This document shows, piece after piece, positions 23,101 through 31,498 of a stretch of DNA of 64,000 nt. The DNA is from Lutraria lutraria (Eukaryota > Mollusca > Bivalvia > Venerida > Mactridae), in the NCBI GenBank assembly GCA_964023205.1, contig OZ026833.1, forward strand, positions 41,819,137 through 41,883,136, in the 5' to 3' direction. How positions within the stretch are numbered: position 1 is the first letter of the stretch; each line of letters opens with the position of its first letter. The notes under the pieces were generated by a model. The model was given only the letters and a program-made list of their open reading frames with translations. It did no database searches and was not told where the DNA came from. The position numbers and the translations under genes were made by a program.

Positions 23101-23732
23101 ACATAAATGATGTGGTAAATAGTATGTTATTTTGTAATATCTTTTCAGGAGAGTCTACAAGATTAAATTTCGAAGCGCCAGATATAGAGAATGGCACAGC
23201 CACGCTGATCACCAAAGAGGATACAAACAAGAATGCGAAATTTAATCCGCGACTGTTGAAGAAGAAACCAGTTAAAAAGTCTGTGAGATTAGACAATAGA
23301 AATGTTACCATGGATGGAATAAAACAAGATATGTCAAAGCCTCCGCCGGTAGAAACAATACCGAATGGGCTGTCACCAAAGTCCGTACCTCTCTCTTCTG
23401 TTCGATTACCGAAACTTCCTCCACGTTCAGGGAAGAATCAACCCACGGCTAACAAAGTAAAAAGGAAAAGACGGCGGGTTCAACGTCGAGAAATTCAAGA
23501 AAATTCTTCACCTGAGCATGAATTAAATACCACATCGTCTACGCCAGTTGAACTTATTATGAATCGTTTGAACACGCCCGATATTTTGGCATCAGCAAAG
23601 TTTGACTATATTCAACCTCAGTTTTGTCACGAAGTGCAGACTCCATCGCCAACTCGACCCAATACTTCTTACCTTGCTCGATCTACGACAATATTCTCTG
23701 ATGACGATCGCACGTCAGAAAGCAATATTTAA
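4969..23732 (+). CDS. 18-CCP type I membrane receptor, gene 2
   Basis: Twenty exons are visible: 18 CCP exons from 4969 to 19194, a membrane exon at 19559-19771 and a tail exon at 23149-23732 (stop TAA). Every internal junction is phase 1. The visible product is about 1,260 residues, and the first exon with the signal peptide was not identified. No EGF, CUB, VWA or lectin module is seen, so it is a pure sushi receptor, unlike CSMD or SVEP1-type proteins. Modules 3-17 run as five A-B-C triads; A modules usually carry the longer GTGW or GSGW loop. A final A module lies next to the membrane. The tail has the motif shared with gene 1 around YIQP, a PxxP stretch (KLPPRS) and a polybasic run (KRKRRR). 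A role in surface recognition or adhesion with intracellular signalling is inferred from this layout; ligand and pathway are unknown. Confidence 0.9.
5222..5390. mobile_element. inverted-repeat element, CAACCTCTC family
   Basis: It starts GAGCAACCTCTCCAGAGCA, has inner CAACAACCTCTAAACAA, and ends near TTGTACTGTAC. It aligns along its length with the copy at 55258-55428. It begins about 85 bp after the CCP 1 donor. Confidence 0.6.
5959..6126 (+). CDS. gene 2 CCP module 2
   Basis: The 168-nt exon lies between ttcatttag and gtaagt, phase 1-1. It has four cysteines, SGHRLIG in place of the usual G-Y pair, and a WNGT sequon at the Trp loop. Confidence 0.9.
6582..6737 (+). CDS. gene 2 CCP module 3 (A-type)
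   Basis: The 156-nt exon lies between caatttcag and gtaagt, phase 1-1, and is too short to stand out as a long open frame. It shows ECDSPNTPLNGAVV, NYSCMVNHTLSG and DGSGWSGTDPVCS. The NHT sequon replaces the G-Y pair. Confidence 0.88.
7296..7460 (+). CDS. gene 2 CCP module 4 (B-type)
   Basis: The 165-nt exon lies between ttgttatag and gtaagt, phase 1-1. It shows SVCQSINVPDGGTVV, FTCLEGYTIDG, YCQSDGSWD and PTCG. Confidence 0.88.
7618..7838. mobile_element. TTAA-flanked inverted-repeat element with internal repeats
   Basis: The left end TTAACCCGTTCGCTGCCA matches the inverted right end (TTAACCCTTTTGCTACCA), so TTAA is a likely target duplication. Inside, a unit of roughly 43-45 bp with ACGGGCATACC and ACGGGTATACC is repeated. 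It lies in the intron between CCP 4 and 5. Confidence 0.55.
8090..8257 (+). CDS. gene 2 CCP module 5 (C-type)
   Basis: The 168-nt exon lies between gtttttcag and gtatgt, phase 1-1. It shows ATCATLTAPDSGSV, YVCSSGYDLNG, ACLTDGSWN and PPTCS. The ALTAPxSGSV start recurs in module 8. Confidence 0.9.
8369..8595 (+). mobile_element. possible tRNA-derived SINE of a third type
   Basis: The head has a tRNA-like A box (GTGGTCGAGAGGTTTTGGGG). The body reads GTGGAACTACCCAGGAGCA and the end GATGCAGCGTAAACCC. There is only one copy in the window, so the limits are approximate. Confidence 0.45.
9000..9155 (+). CDS. gene 2 CCP module 6 (A-type)
   Basis: The 156-nt exon lies between tatttttag and the less usual donor gttagt, phase 1-1. 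It shows TCQSPASLQNGNIV, YTCDVGYSLAG and DGSGWSESDPACS. It is the same length as module 3, also A-type. Confidence 0.88.
9511..9678 (+). CDS. gene 2 CCP module 7 (B-type)
   Basis: The 168-nt exon lies between attttttag and gtacgt, phase 1-1. It shows QCDALSDPVGGNVTLAT, HICHVGYILTG, CSSDGSWD and PQCG. Confidence 0.9.
10010..10177 (+). CDS. gene 2 CCP module 8 (C-type)
   Basis: The 168-nt exon lies between ttattttag and gtaagt, phase 1-1. It shows SCPTLTAPSSGSVV, FSCVTGYYVSG, CQTSGQWNYDPPSCS. The last stretch is close to that of module 11. Confidence 0.9.
10359..10490. mobile_element. truncated inverted-repeat element, CAGTCAAACCTGTG family
   Basis: CAGTCAAAAACC is followed by AAATAAAGGCCACC-type units, as in the copies at 21081 and 59718. 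The right end is missing. Confidence 0.5.
10792..10959 (+). CDS. gene 2 CCP module 9 (A-type)
   Basis: The 168-nt exon lies between aaattcag and gtacgt, phase 1-1. It is nearly identical to module 12: by eye about 8 of 168 bases differ, giving four amino-acid changes (H/Y, T/I, Q/E, V/I). Confidence 0.92.
11365..11532 (+). CDS. gene 2 CCP module 10 (B-type)
   Basis: The 168-nt exon lies between tcactcag and gtatgt, phase 1-1. It shows SQCSNVTITDG, YTCSVNNTLSG, CLTDGSWN, PPTCG. The G-Y pair is replaced by the NNT sequon. Confidence 0.9.
11888..12055 (+). CDS. gene 2 CCP module 11 (C-type)
   Basis: The 168-nt exon lies between tttttcag and gtaagt, phase 1-1. It shows VECLVLTHPDSGSVTLS, YSCSSGYDAIG, CQTNGQWNYEPPTCS. 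Its first half is very close to module 14. Confidence 0.92.
12602..12769 (+). CDS. gene 2 CCP module 12 (A-type)
   Basis: The 168-nt exon lies between aaattcag and gtacgt, phase 1-1. It is a recent copy or conversion partner of module 9; the surrounding introns do not align beyond a short stretch before the acceptor. Confidence 0.92.
13161..13328 (+). CDS. gene 2 CCP module 13 (B-type) with a fifth cysteine
   Basis: The 168-nt exon is in phase 1-1, with a weak acceptor (attacaaag, almost no pyrimidine tract) and donor gtaagt. It parallels module 10, but the Tyr before the second cysteine is Cys (ADCTCSVNYTLSG), which gives an odd number of cysteines. NYT replaces the G-Y pair. Confidence 0.85.
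13702..13972 (-). mobile_element. tRNA-derived SINE, type 2
   Basis: Read on the minus strand, it has a tRNA-like head with a B box (reading GGCAGTTCGAACCCCAG), a middle part with TTCCTTGTGGAAGGG and GTTAGGTGAATCGG, and a TGTTGAAAAAACGG tail that ends in a TTTA-rich (minus TAAA) run. It lies antisense in the intron between CCP 13 and 14. Confidence 0.75.
14055..14222 (+). CDS. gene 2 CCP module 14 (C-type)
   Basis: The 168-nt exon lies between actttcag and gtatgt, phase 1-1. It shows VECSILTHPDSGSVTLS, YSCSSGYYVNG, CQTDGQWDDSPPICS. Confidence 0.92.
14251..14405. mobile_element. inverted-repeat element, CAACCTCTC family
   Basis: It runs from TACAGCGCAACCTCTCC to GAGAGGATGAACTGTA, with inner GGTTGTTGCTTAAGAGA. 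It starts only 28 bp after the module 14 donor. Confidence 0.65.
14988..15207. mobile_element. foldback inverted-repeat element
   Basis: Outer repeats are ACTGTGGAATCATTAATTTT with CGTTGGGG on the left and, inverted, GTAACTATTTTCATTTAT on the right next to CCCAACGAAAATAAATG. Inside, GGGGATTTAATTTCGTGGAT pairs with ATCCACGAAATCAAATCCCC around a short loop, so the copy would fold into nested hairpins. Confidence 0.6.
15335..15835. repeat. 116-bp higher-order tandem repeat in intron
   Basis: CAAGTCATGGGTTCACGAAT recurs at 15335, 15451, 15567 and 15683, exactly 116 bp apart. Each period holds four related subunits of 28-32 bp built on AGGATTCGAA, CAAGATTCGAA or ACGAATCCAA. The last part, after about 15745, returns to 28-29-bp units. 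It lies between CCP 14 and 15. Confidence 0.92.
15945..16225. mobile_element. piggyBac-like inverted-repeat element, truncated
   Basis: TTAA is followed by AGTCCCATAAGC, the same end as at 58709 and 62116. The body (ATCCGGTGTGTTTTCCT, CACCTGTGTTTTCCCGCAG, TGACGTCACGCGC) matches those copies, but the right end is missing. It stops about 100 bp before CCP exon 15. Confidence 0.65.
16330..16497 (+). CDS. gene 2 CCP module 15 (A-type)
   Basis: The 168-nt exon lies between attttcag and gtaagt, phase 1-1. It shows RCVTPSAPQNGSVSVSDTS, YLCDTGYSIQG, DGTGWDGSDPSCS. It is clearly related to modules 9 and 12. Confidence 0.9.
17213..17492 (-). mobile_element. tRNA-derived SINE, type 2
   Basis: The minus-strand reading has the tRNA-like head at the high-coordinate end (CCAGTGGTTAGTGCGGCG), then CCGGTTACTCG and GTTAGGTGAAACC, and an AAACTCAAATACATG tail. 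It is antisense to gene 2. Confidence 0.7.
17579..17746 (+). CDS. gene 2 CCP module 16 (B-type)
   Basis: The 168-nt exon lies between caattcag and gtaata, phase 1-1. It shows NQCSQITTPQELQL, YACALNYSLSG, CSADGTWN, PTCG. NYS replaces the G-Y pair, as in the other late B modules. Confidence 0.9.
17769..17948. mobile_element. inverted-repeat element, CAACCTCTC family
   Basis: It starts ACAGTTTTACCTCTTC and ends GGAGAGTTTTTACTG, with inner GGTTGTTGCTCTAGAGAGG. It starts about 22 bp after the module 16 donor. Confidence 0.65.
18531..18698 (+). CDS. gene 2 CCP module 17 (C position)
   Basis: The 168-nt exon lies between tttgctag and gtaagc, phase 1-1. It shows VMCSGKQDPLSGTV, FSCLKRYSLNST, CLTNGTWDN, PFCG. 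The G of the G-Y pair is Arg. It ends in CG, unlike the other C modules, which end in CS. Confidence 0.88.
19033..19194 (+). CDS. gene 2 CCP module 18 (A-type, next to membrane)
   Basis: The 162-nt exon lies between ctttttcag and gtaatt, phase 1-1. It shows VCDPPNDITNGKY, FTCNSGYELVG, DGTGWNDTYPVCG. It matches 1068-1229 of gene 1 in length and position. Confidence 0.9.
19559..19771 (+). CDS. gene 2 exon: stalk, transmembrane helix, start of tail
   Basis: The exon runs from tcttttag to gtaagc, 213 nt, phase 1-1. A Ser/Thr-rich stalk is followed by a span of about 25 hydrophobic residues (IGALVGILILVVLLVV onward) and a basic segment, YRNRLRKERQR. Same length and phase as 2102-2314. Confidence 0.9.
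19787..20045 (-). mobile_element. tRNA-derived SINE, type 2
   Basis: Minus-strand head with CCAGCGGTAAGTACGCTAG and GGATTCTATTCCTGG, then TTCCTCCACAAGAGGGG, GTTAGGTGAATCGG and a tail before TTTAAACACAAATG. It begins only 15 bp after the membrane-exon donor. Confidence 0.7.
20046..23148 (+). other. last intron of gene 2
   Basis: A 3.4-kb intron between membrane and tail exons. Besides the SINE and the element at 21081, I see no coding module. At 21690-21985 a stretch ends AGCTGTCGAATGGATGGG then TCGTTAAACAACA, which resembles SINE 3' ends but has no clear tRNA head. Confidence 0.4.
21081..21255. mobile_element. inverted-repeat element, CAGTCAAACCTGTG family
   Basis: It starts TA then CAGTCAGACATGTTTAG, holds several GAATAAAGGCCACC-like units and ends TTCACAGATTTGACT. 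The ends are imperfect inverted repeats. Confidence 0.6.
23149..23732 (+). CDS. gene 2 terminal exon: cytoplasmic tail with YIQP motif
   Basis: The acceptor is atcttttcag, phase 1, and the frame runs 584 nt to TAA. The tail has basic LLKKKPVKKS, a possible SH3 ligand (RLPKLPPRSG), KRKRRRVQRRE and, about 35 residues from the end, TPDILASAKFDYIQP (Tyr codon 23607-23609) followed by a Ser/Thr-rich end. Outside the YIQP region, the match to gene 1 is limited to LPP, polybasic and SPE elements in the same order. Confidence 0.9.
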
Positions 23733-24620
23733 TTTTCTTTCTAGAATGATGAATAACAGTGACACATACTTGTCAGTATGATTGTGTGTCACATCAATAG
23801 ATTCTGCAAGATCCGATACAATTAAGTCAGGTGTTGTTTATACATAGTTAATACATATGTACCCGTATAAACCTGTTGTTAAGGTACTCCAGAGATGTTG
23901 TTTTCCACAAGACGGAGGTGTTTCTGTTATATTATATGATATGATGCAAATTATGTACAAACATGCTCACCTGATGTTTTCTTTAAATCTTCCAGCACAT
24001 CATATGGGTTTCTTTCAGTTCGTTCCACTTTCAACAAAGCCTGTTGTGAAACGTGAAGAGATTATGAGGTTGTATCTCTCTTCAGTCCTGGCTGACTGTA
24101 CGTTAGCTGAACGATTTGTATTGCGCAAAAACCAACTACATGTATCTCAAATATTTTGTTTGAGTAAAGTTCGCACTGTATGCTGCAAAAATTTAATTTA
24201 ATTGGCTTTGATATGATACATGTTAATAATCTTTGTGTCCATTATTGATGATGATTTTTCTGGTACAGTTGACTGCAGTTACAGTAAAGTCCTGTTGACC
24301 CAAATATTTACTTCATTAAATCCATAGTTCACTAGGTACATCGCAATACGCTGAGTATGGGTGTATTCGGGGAAAAGAGAGTACATTAATGTATCGTATT
24401 CTTTGCCATATCCGAATTCTGTAAACCGTGCTTTACTGTATATACAAACAAGTGATCATTTATCTGGCAATTTTGTGTGTATGTATAATAATACGTTTAC
24501 CTCACGTCGTATATGTATATGTAAAAGCTAATTTATTTTCTTTAAGAAATGACCCTGTAATTTAAAAATGTATTTATTGTTTTGTTCATAATAATGTTTA
24601 TGTCCTGTTTTTGTATTTAT

Positions 24621-24648
24621 TTATTTATTTATTTATTCCTGTCTTGTT
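24621..24648. repeat. TTTA microsatellite
   Basis: A short run of TTTA/ATTT units lies in the presumed 3' untranslated region of gene 2. Confidence 0.7.
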
Positions 24649-24982
24649 TTATGCTTGAGTGAGGACGCAATTCAATATATACTCATCGATACTTGTCCTG
24701 TAATGTATTATGTATATTATGTTTCCATTCTGTTAATTACTTTTATTAATGTCTAAAGATTACTCTTTTTGTTTTATCAATTGTGAGCATGTTATTGAAG
24801 TCTTGTTCACTTTTAAACACTCGAGTAAAATGTGCACGTAAATTTAGTAAACTGGCTGTAAAGCGTGATTTATTCATTTGAGAGAGCCGTTGGTAAATAT
24901 GTACATTTTTCTCCACTCGAGTTTCTTCTATAACTGACAAGGAACAATGTGACCTAAGATAGTTTCAAACAATATTTAGCAA

Positions 24983-24988
24983 AATAAA
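24983..24988 (+). terminator. possible polyadenylation signal of gene 2
   Basis: AATAAA lies about 1.25 kb past the stop codon. Other hexamers occur nearby (about 25341), so the true 3' end is uncertain. The 23733-24982 stretch would be the 3' untranslated region. Confidence 0.3.
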
Positions 24989-25721
24989 GCATTACATTGA
25001 ATGTATATATGCTGATTCTGAACAGTCAAAACCGGTTACATTTTCTACCCAATTTTGAATTACTAATACAGTTGTTAAAGCTGCATCATGTATGTGCCTA
25101 AAACGTATGAAAGATTCAAACAGAAAAGAAAAAGAACAACAAGTAAGTCTATCTTTACAACATGTGGTTTCGAGTTGTTTCAATCATACAAAAGAATGGC
25201 AAAGTGATAATTATGTGATATTTTAGTCAGACCTTAAGCATTGTAGTATTAGTACACTGAAGAACTTATAACACACGGGTCCTGTTTTAACCGACAAATA
25301 AGCTATATAATTATATTTTTCATAGCCTGCTGCATTTCATAATAAAGTTGATATCAGTACACGATGTTTGTTTTTATATATATCAACAATATACTTGTAC
25401 ATTATATAGTAATTTTACTCAGTAAACCACCATTAATGAAGTGATCTAAATGAGTGCTCTGTTTTATATATACATTTGTATATATACATGTATTATGTAT
25501 AATTGACAAACAACTAAATTATAGTATTTTACTGTAATTGTACGCTGTAGTGTAACACTGGTCACGTCTCAAAGATTCAGGCTAGGTTGGCTTTAAGACA
25601 CATTGTGAATCCAAATGTTGGAGCACTTACACTTTGTCGCAAAAAGTCATATCTGAGCCATATGTCTTAACTTGCCATGTTTCCTTATCGTATATTCATA
25701 TAATCCAAGTTTGCTTGCCTA

Positions 25722-25885
25722 TTTGACTTAACGCCGTTTTTTTACAACATTGTTTCAGATACATGTGTATACGGCGGTCGATTCACCTGAATTCCCTTGA
25801 CTGTATTCTAACCCAAACAAATTTACTCTTCCATAAGGAACCGGCAAGTTTTCCACGAGTGGAGGAAAGTTAACATTATGCATTA
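25722..25885 (-). mobile_element. tRNA-derived SINE, type 2, head missing
   Basis: The minus-strand reading keeps the middle (TCCTTATGGAAGAGT; CAGGTGAATCGACCGCC) and the tail with TGTAAAAAAACGGCG, but the tRNA-like head is lost. Confidence 0.6.
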
Positions 25886-27173
25886 TTGTCCAAATTTTCT
25901 AACATGAATATGTCACCCACTCATGTATTACCGAGCTGTGACTTAAAATATCTCACACTGAGTAGTGTTATTTTGGGTCCTTCGAATTTTATTTCGTAAT
26001 CTTTATTTTACAAACTAGCATTGGAACACCTTTTTAAATTGACCAATAAAAAAAGAGTATTGTTTGCTTATCTGAGAAAATGGATTTTGAAAATCAAAGA
26101 ACTTATTGATATTCTGTTATCATAAAGTGTAATTATTTTAAGGAGGTTTCGATTTTAGTATTGACCAGAAAAGGCAAACAGGTTTTCAGCATTTGTTTGA
26201 GATTTGAGCCAGTTGTGGAATGGGCTTCAAATTTATATTCATAGACTTTTTTAATTACATTAAGTGTTCTTTTCGTGTGTGTGTGTGTGTTTTAAACAAG
26301 TTAGCATTTTTTAATCTTTTGAATTTCAAATTTAACCCAATACTCATAGGAAAAAGTTTAGGGTATCAATTATTGCCCCTAAACTCAGCACTAAAATCCG
26401 TATTTAACTGTTTATAGTGTAATAATGTATGGTTAGAAACAGGCTACGCGCGGATAACTCATTCATGCGTTTTAAATTACTAGACTGGCTTTGACGAACC
26501 GCTTTAAGATCTCTCGTATATTAAATATTTACAACTTCGCTCTTTACGTGTCAATGCATTTTCGTAATTTCATTTTAAATGATTTCAATGAGAGATCATA
26601 AGAAGCTTTATTCTGTTTTTAGTTGTTGAACATAAAATCTACTAATTACAATTTTAAGATACGTTGTGTATAATTTGCAGCCCAATTAAGGGTGTTTAGT
26701 GAACTTTTTGTGCTAAGGGCGCCCGACACCTGTGATCACATCAAAAAGGAGCTAAAAGGGAAATTCCTTTGTCATCCATATAAGCATACACAAAAAAAAA
26801 CAGATAACGCATGAAAAAACTTGTTCTTGTGGGTTTCAAATTCCATCAGTTGCGTCGAGCTTACAATGTCACTCTGCATTCAAAACAGTAACATCTGTGG
26901 TAACAACCACGTGTGATTAAAGGTCTTCATTCTGTGTATATCAGTTAAATATTTGCAAATAGGTATTAATAGGTATTAATCTGTTTGATCATAAACCTCT
27001 GAATAAATACCAACTGTGAAAAATGGCCATATTTCAACTGTCGTCTAGGTGACGCTGATATCTATCGTGCGCGTGCAGTCAGATGTTCGCGCGTGTTCAT
27101 GGAAATGTTTTATTGAAATGTGTACAAGTACATACATAAACACAATGAAAATATATTGAAAAAACAGACCCGC
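25886..27173. other. intergenic stretch, nothing recognised
   Basis: AT-rich sequence with a short GTGTGTGTGTGT run near 26277. I see no supported gene on either strand. Confidence 0.5.
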
Positions 27174-27402
27174 CTCCGTGGTCTACTTGTTAAGGTCGCT
27201 GATTTCAAATCACTGTAAGTGAGACTGATAGAGGGTCGTGGCTACCGACCATGCCTCTGTATGTTAGAAAGTAGGCAATCGCTTACGGAGGATGGTAGTC
27301 TAGTACTGGTTCTTCCCAGGAAGGATGGTTAGATTAACTGTCCACCTCATATGACTCTTGACTGTTGAAAAGAGGCGTAATGCTCAAATAAAAAAATAAA
27401 AA
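27174..27402 (+). mobile_element. tRNA-derived SINE, type 1
   Basis: It has a head with CCGTGGTCTACTTGTTAAGG, GCTGATTTCAAATCACTG, then CTGGTTCTTCCCAGGAAGG, GGTTAGATTAACTG, TGTTGAAAAGAGGCGTAA and an AAATAAAAAAATAAA tail. It aligns with 2348-2585. Confidence 0.75.
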
Positions 27403-29006
27403 AACATATCGCAAATAAAAATAAGACATTGTGACAAGATACGGAATGCGTAAAGCTGATCTCCAAGGTACTCTGTGATAATTTGACTTATGAATTAGTA
27501 TACGATACGCCTAGTCATTTATCCGACCTTTCATAATTATACACATTATGAGCAGAGGTCACTAGTTAGTGGAGGAACGGGTTAGTACTAATTAGTAGTC
27601 CGTAAGTTGCCCTATGTAATATGAATGAAAGCAAAAAAATAGTATAAAAGAAAGAATTTGAAAGCACTTGACCAAAATAATATAATGTATATACATAAAA
27701 CTGTATCTAATGTTTAAGCTCTACACTTTTTTCAGTCATTCTTGCGACAATTTGATTATCATTTCTTGCATCAGCTACAACCAACAATAACAAAAGGACA
27801 AGCATGTAAACAGAAGGTATTGTTTAGCAAACATTAAATGTTATAATAAACTAAATAACTTTTATTAAAAGATCAACTTTGGTCATTCTTTTCTTCCTTT
27901 ATATACGTGTAGGTGACATTAGTTCAATGGTGTGTTGATTCCTAATAAATTTTGTCTCCGGTTTTCATTTTTGGACTCAAACATTCTAAAACCTTGAATT
28001 GCACACAACCAAATAATGTAATCCAATACGTTTCACTGGTATTATTTTAACCACTCGTTTTTGTCAGGTAAACCTTGCGAAACAGATTATATGTCATTAG
28101 GTAGCCATGAAAAGAGCATCACACTCATATATCGTATTGTGCTGGAAAATTAGTAAAATTACTTAAATCGGGTGTGAACAAATTTTGAAGGAATTAGTAG
28201 AGACTTCGTTGAAAGGTTTGAGTTTTACGCGCCATCAGTCGTATGTTAAAGATTTGGAGTATAATGATGACGAGCGAAGATAAAAAAATAGAAAATTATG
28301 ATCCTCTGTGATTTAAGATTGCGTCGGGACATTAACTCATTTGATTTAAATGACAACAAAGGCATTTTCTACGTTGAGCATTTTTTCATTTGAACTTCTT
28401 AGGAGTTTAAAGTTAATTCTAATTGTACAAAAATAAGCATGACTCATGTTAGAGAAAGGTGATGCATTCAAAATAATTTAAATTTTAATCAGCGTTCCAT
28501 TGAATCTTAGAAATTAGCTATTTACACACACTCATCGATTATATTACATTGTATTTTAAATAGACTGCATCTTTATGTAAATACACAATAATTTTACATG
28601 ATTTATTTATGTATCCATACTTGATATTAAAGTTTCACCAAAACACATCACTTAAGTAATATTGTAACAAATGAAACGCAGTAAATATTCATCGGGTACT
28701 GCGCCTGTTTCAACAATAATTCCGTTATATACCTCACCAATGCTCCTGAATCCAGTACCAGTTCTAATCATACATGTTCTCCACACGCTACTGTCAACTG
28801 ATACGAACTAACTTGTTTGGCCACTAGGGTTTGAGATGATAAAACGTGAGATCGGTCTCCGCGCTCAAATCTCATAATAATTATTATCTTGTATTTTAAG
28901 GTGTTTAAGTATATTATCCGACAATAATGATATTATTGATACATTTATGTCACAGCATATTTGATATGAACATATTTTCTATCTTTTCAACCGTAATACT
29001 TTGAGA
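27403..29006. other. intergenic stretch, nothing recognised
   Basis: AT-rich sequence without a long open frame or a clear mobile-element end. Confidence 0.45.
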
Positions 29007-29969
29007 ATGGAATTGATATTTGAGCTTGAAGACTGCACTCAAGTTTTATTACCCCGGGACCAGACAACACATAGTACGCCAATCGCCATTAGAAAGGTAA
29101 GTACCTCTAATGACACGAGTCTAATTCTGATACAGTATGCACAATTCATTGGGCAAGTTTGATATTGCAGATATTTCAAATGATACATTTTCTAAGTGCA
29201 TATACATGTAAGTCCATAATTATGACGTAATCCTTTCCCTAAGCTTGGGCTTGAGCGACATGGACGAGTTCTGTCAAGCAATTACTTTGGGTTATTCCCA
29301 GGCCTGAACGCCTACATATTTTTACCGTTTGCTGTTCAATATGCATAAAACTAAGAAAAAAACAACATTAGCATTTTCTCTCGACGTTATAAATGACTAA
29401 GAACTTGGAGATACCAGTATACGTCGGAATTTCTTGGAGCTGATCTTTCAACAAATGCTGAAACCTTATATCTATTTAACGCTTGGAAAATGAAATAATC
29501 ATAGACCATCATCGTATGAGAATTCGTCAACTAGTCGGAATAATTACCAAGGAGTCGTTGACTTAACATGTGTGTTTGAACCCGTCGGGGAAATAATGCA
29601 ATTTTACAATTTTTATGTCAAGTGTTACACCCTCAAAATTTTCAACCATCAATAGTCAAAACCTTAACAATTGTAAATAGGGTTTATCGTGTTTAATTAC
29701 ACATCTAATAGCATTTTTATTATTGTCAATGAAATTGAATTTCACAAAGAGACTGGTTTTATGTTTGTTTTATTGCAGAATATTTGGAGGTTTTATCAAA
29801 TACCTGTACTTCTATATTGCCAAATAAGCGTCCGTGTCACTTTGATCAAACGATCACTCACTTCAAGATACCAGTCTCTGACGCAGATGTATACCCTTCT
29901 AGACGGGTCATAAAATATCGGTATTTATTTCAACTTTTGTTCCGGGAGCAAAACCTGGCAGCGAAATGA
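29007..29969 (+). CDS. candidate small two-exon gene, unknown product
   Basis: A possible first exon (29007-29096) starts at ATG, codes for 30 residues (MELIFELEDCTQVLLPRD onward) and ends at a strong AAAG-gtaagt donor in phase 0. A second possible exon begins after TTTATTGCAG at 29779. In phase 0 it gives 45 residues to a stop at 29911-29913. In phase 1 it gives about 62 residues ending LFREQNLAAK with a stop at 29967-29969, and looks more protein-like, but that would need another exon to fix the phase. AATAAA follows at about 30187. No domain is recognised. The sites could also occur by chance. Confidence 0.25.
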
Positions 29970-30185
29970 ACGGAAGGGTTGGGCGGACCATGCGGGTGTT
30001 CGCTTCTCAGCCGATTTTAATGGCGTGTTTTAACGACTTGTTGTATTCAAGAAATTTCGTGTGTTTGGACTTCAAGTTCTCCCAAGTTCTCGATTTTCAG
30101 TGTATGTCTTGGGTACATTTCTTTATTGTGGACAGTAAAGTCGGCCATGTTCACACTTTGACAATACATTGGTCATATTAATTTC

Positions 30186-30191
30186 ATAATA
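30186..30191 (+). terminator. possible polyadenylation signal after the 29-30 kb candidate
   Basis: AATAAA lies about 220 bp past the longer of the two second-exon frames, with another AATAAA about 30 bp on. Confidence 0.25.
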
Positions 30192-30668
30192 AAATATTGG
30201 GTATCAATTGTATTTGACAATAAATGCTCGTTTTGTGTGAAACTCAGATGGTCACAGGGTCGGTCAAATTGAGTTTATTTTTTATGTCGCTTAAACAAAA
30301 CAGGAAAATATGTTATATGGGAGTCGTTGTTTTTTCTACAACAAAGGATAGAATCAAGGTTCTCTTTGAGTAAAGAAATATTGTTCTTTATACCGCTGTA
30401 ACATATGTGGGTTTATTCGACTATTTTGCTTTATTGCAGATTGACAAAACTTGTAATTACATTTAAAAATGGTACGTGTGGCATCTGTAGCAAGATGAAG
30501 TCATGGACAATACATCGAAACACCAAGAACCTATAGAATATTCTTGAGTCTAGATGTTTGTTCTTTTTTAAATAGTTTGCGCAAGGCTTACTACTTACTA
30601 CTTCTAAAATATGCTTTCCCTTGCTTTGCTGAAATACGAGGTTGGTATTATTTATTATTGTTTTGTTA

Positions 30669-30850
30669 TACAGTGCATTCTCTACAAAGCAACACCTTTT
30701 TAGAGAAGCAAAATAATGTTGTTGTTGAGAGGTTGTTGCTCTAGAGAGGTTAAATTAATACTTATCGGGCACAGTTGGGAAAAAGCATTCTTTTGTTGAA
30801 GAGAGGTTGTTGCTTGAAATAGAGAACCGCTCTGGAGAGGCTGCACTGTA
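30669..30850. mobile_element. inverted-repeat element, CAACCTCTC family
   Basis: It runs from TACAGTGCATTCTCTAC to GGAGAGGCTGCACTGTA, with near-matching inverted ends and inner GGTTGTTGCTCTAGAGAGG. Flanking TA is consistent with a TA target site. Confidence 0.7.
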
Positions 30851-30914
30851 TATGGTTTTAAAATACGTTTGCGATTGCACTCAATAAAAAGCAAATTAGA
30901 GAAATAATTTTAAT

Positions 30915-31498
30915 AATATTTTATTATTTTTTGTTAAGTTGTTTTTAAGATATTTATAATTCTCAACACAATAATTCAACATAACATAATGCGTAGCAAT
31001 TAAAAAACACATGGACAACAAAAGAATGATAAATGCATGTAAGGATCGTTCAAAAGTAAACAAAAACAGTATTTACTGAAGAATAAATATATACAATAAA
31101 CACATTTAAATATATGAACACAGACACAATGTCATTACCCTGTTAATAGTCATATTTTCATATCATATCCATTAGCATTGAAATCAACAATCCGTTGTCT
31201 TGTACACAAGACATTTTCATGTTATCACAGTAAAATTGCGAAGCAGTATAACAGTCTTCGTTCGTTAAAAACACAAGCTGAGTAATTAAACTGTTTCACA
31301 GTCATTTGAACACAATCACACACGTTCCGTAGAAATTGAATCGTTCACTGGCTGGGACAAAATCACAAAATATTGCACAATTTTAGCACTGTATTTAGCA
31401 TGCTTCCGGTCCGAGTATATCCGAATGACATCATTTGTGACGTCATAACGTCACGACTTCCTGTATATCGGCTTGGCTTGATGCACACAGAACCGTCC
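30915..31498 (-). other. protocadherin last exon (3' untranslated)
   Basis: On the minus strand, an excellent acceptor (TATTTCTCTGTTACAG) opens an exon at 31498, joined from the 31804-31902 exon. I see no continuing coding frame. The low-coordinate end is set by the possible polyadenylation signal. It includes TGACGTCATAACGTCACG near 31437. Confidence 0.45.
30920..30925 (-). terminator. possible polyadenylation signal of the protocadherin
   Basis: On the minus strand this reads AATAAA, about 0.6 kb into the last exon. The actual cleavage site is not determined. Confidence 0.35.

Noticed and set aside
23857..24201. 115-codon open frame after gene 2
   Set aside because: It lies in the presumed 3' untranslated region, has no recognisable domain and no sign of its own promoter.
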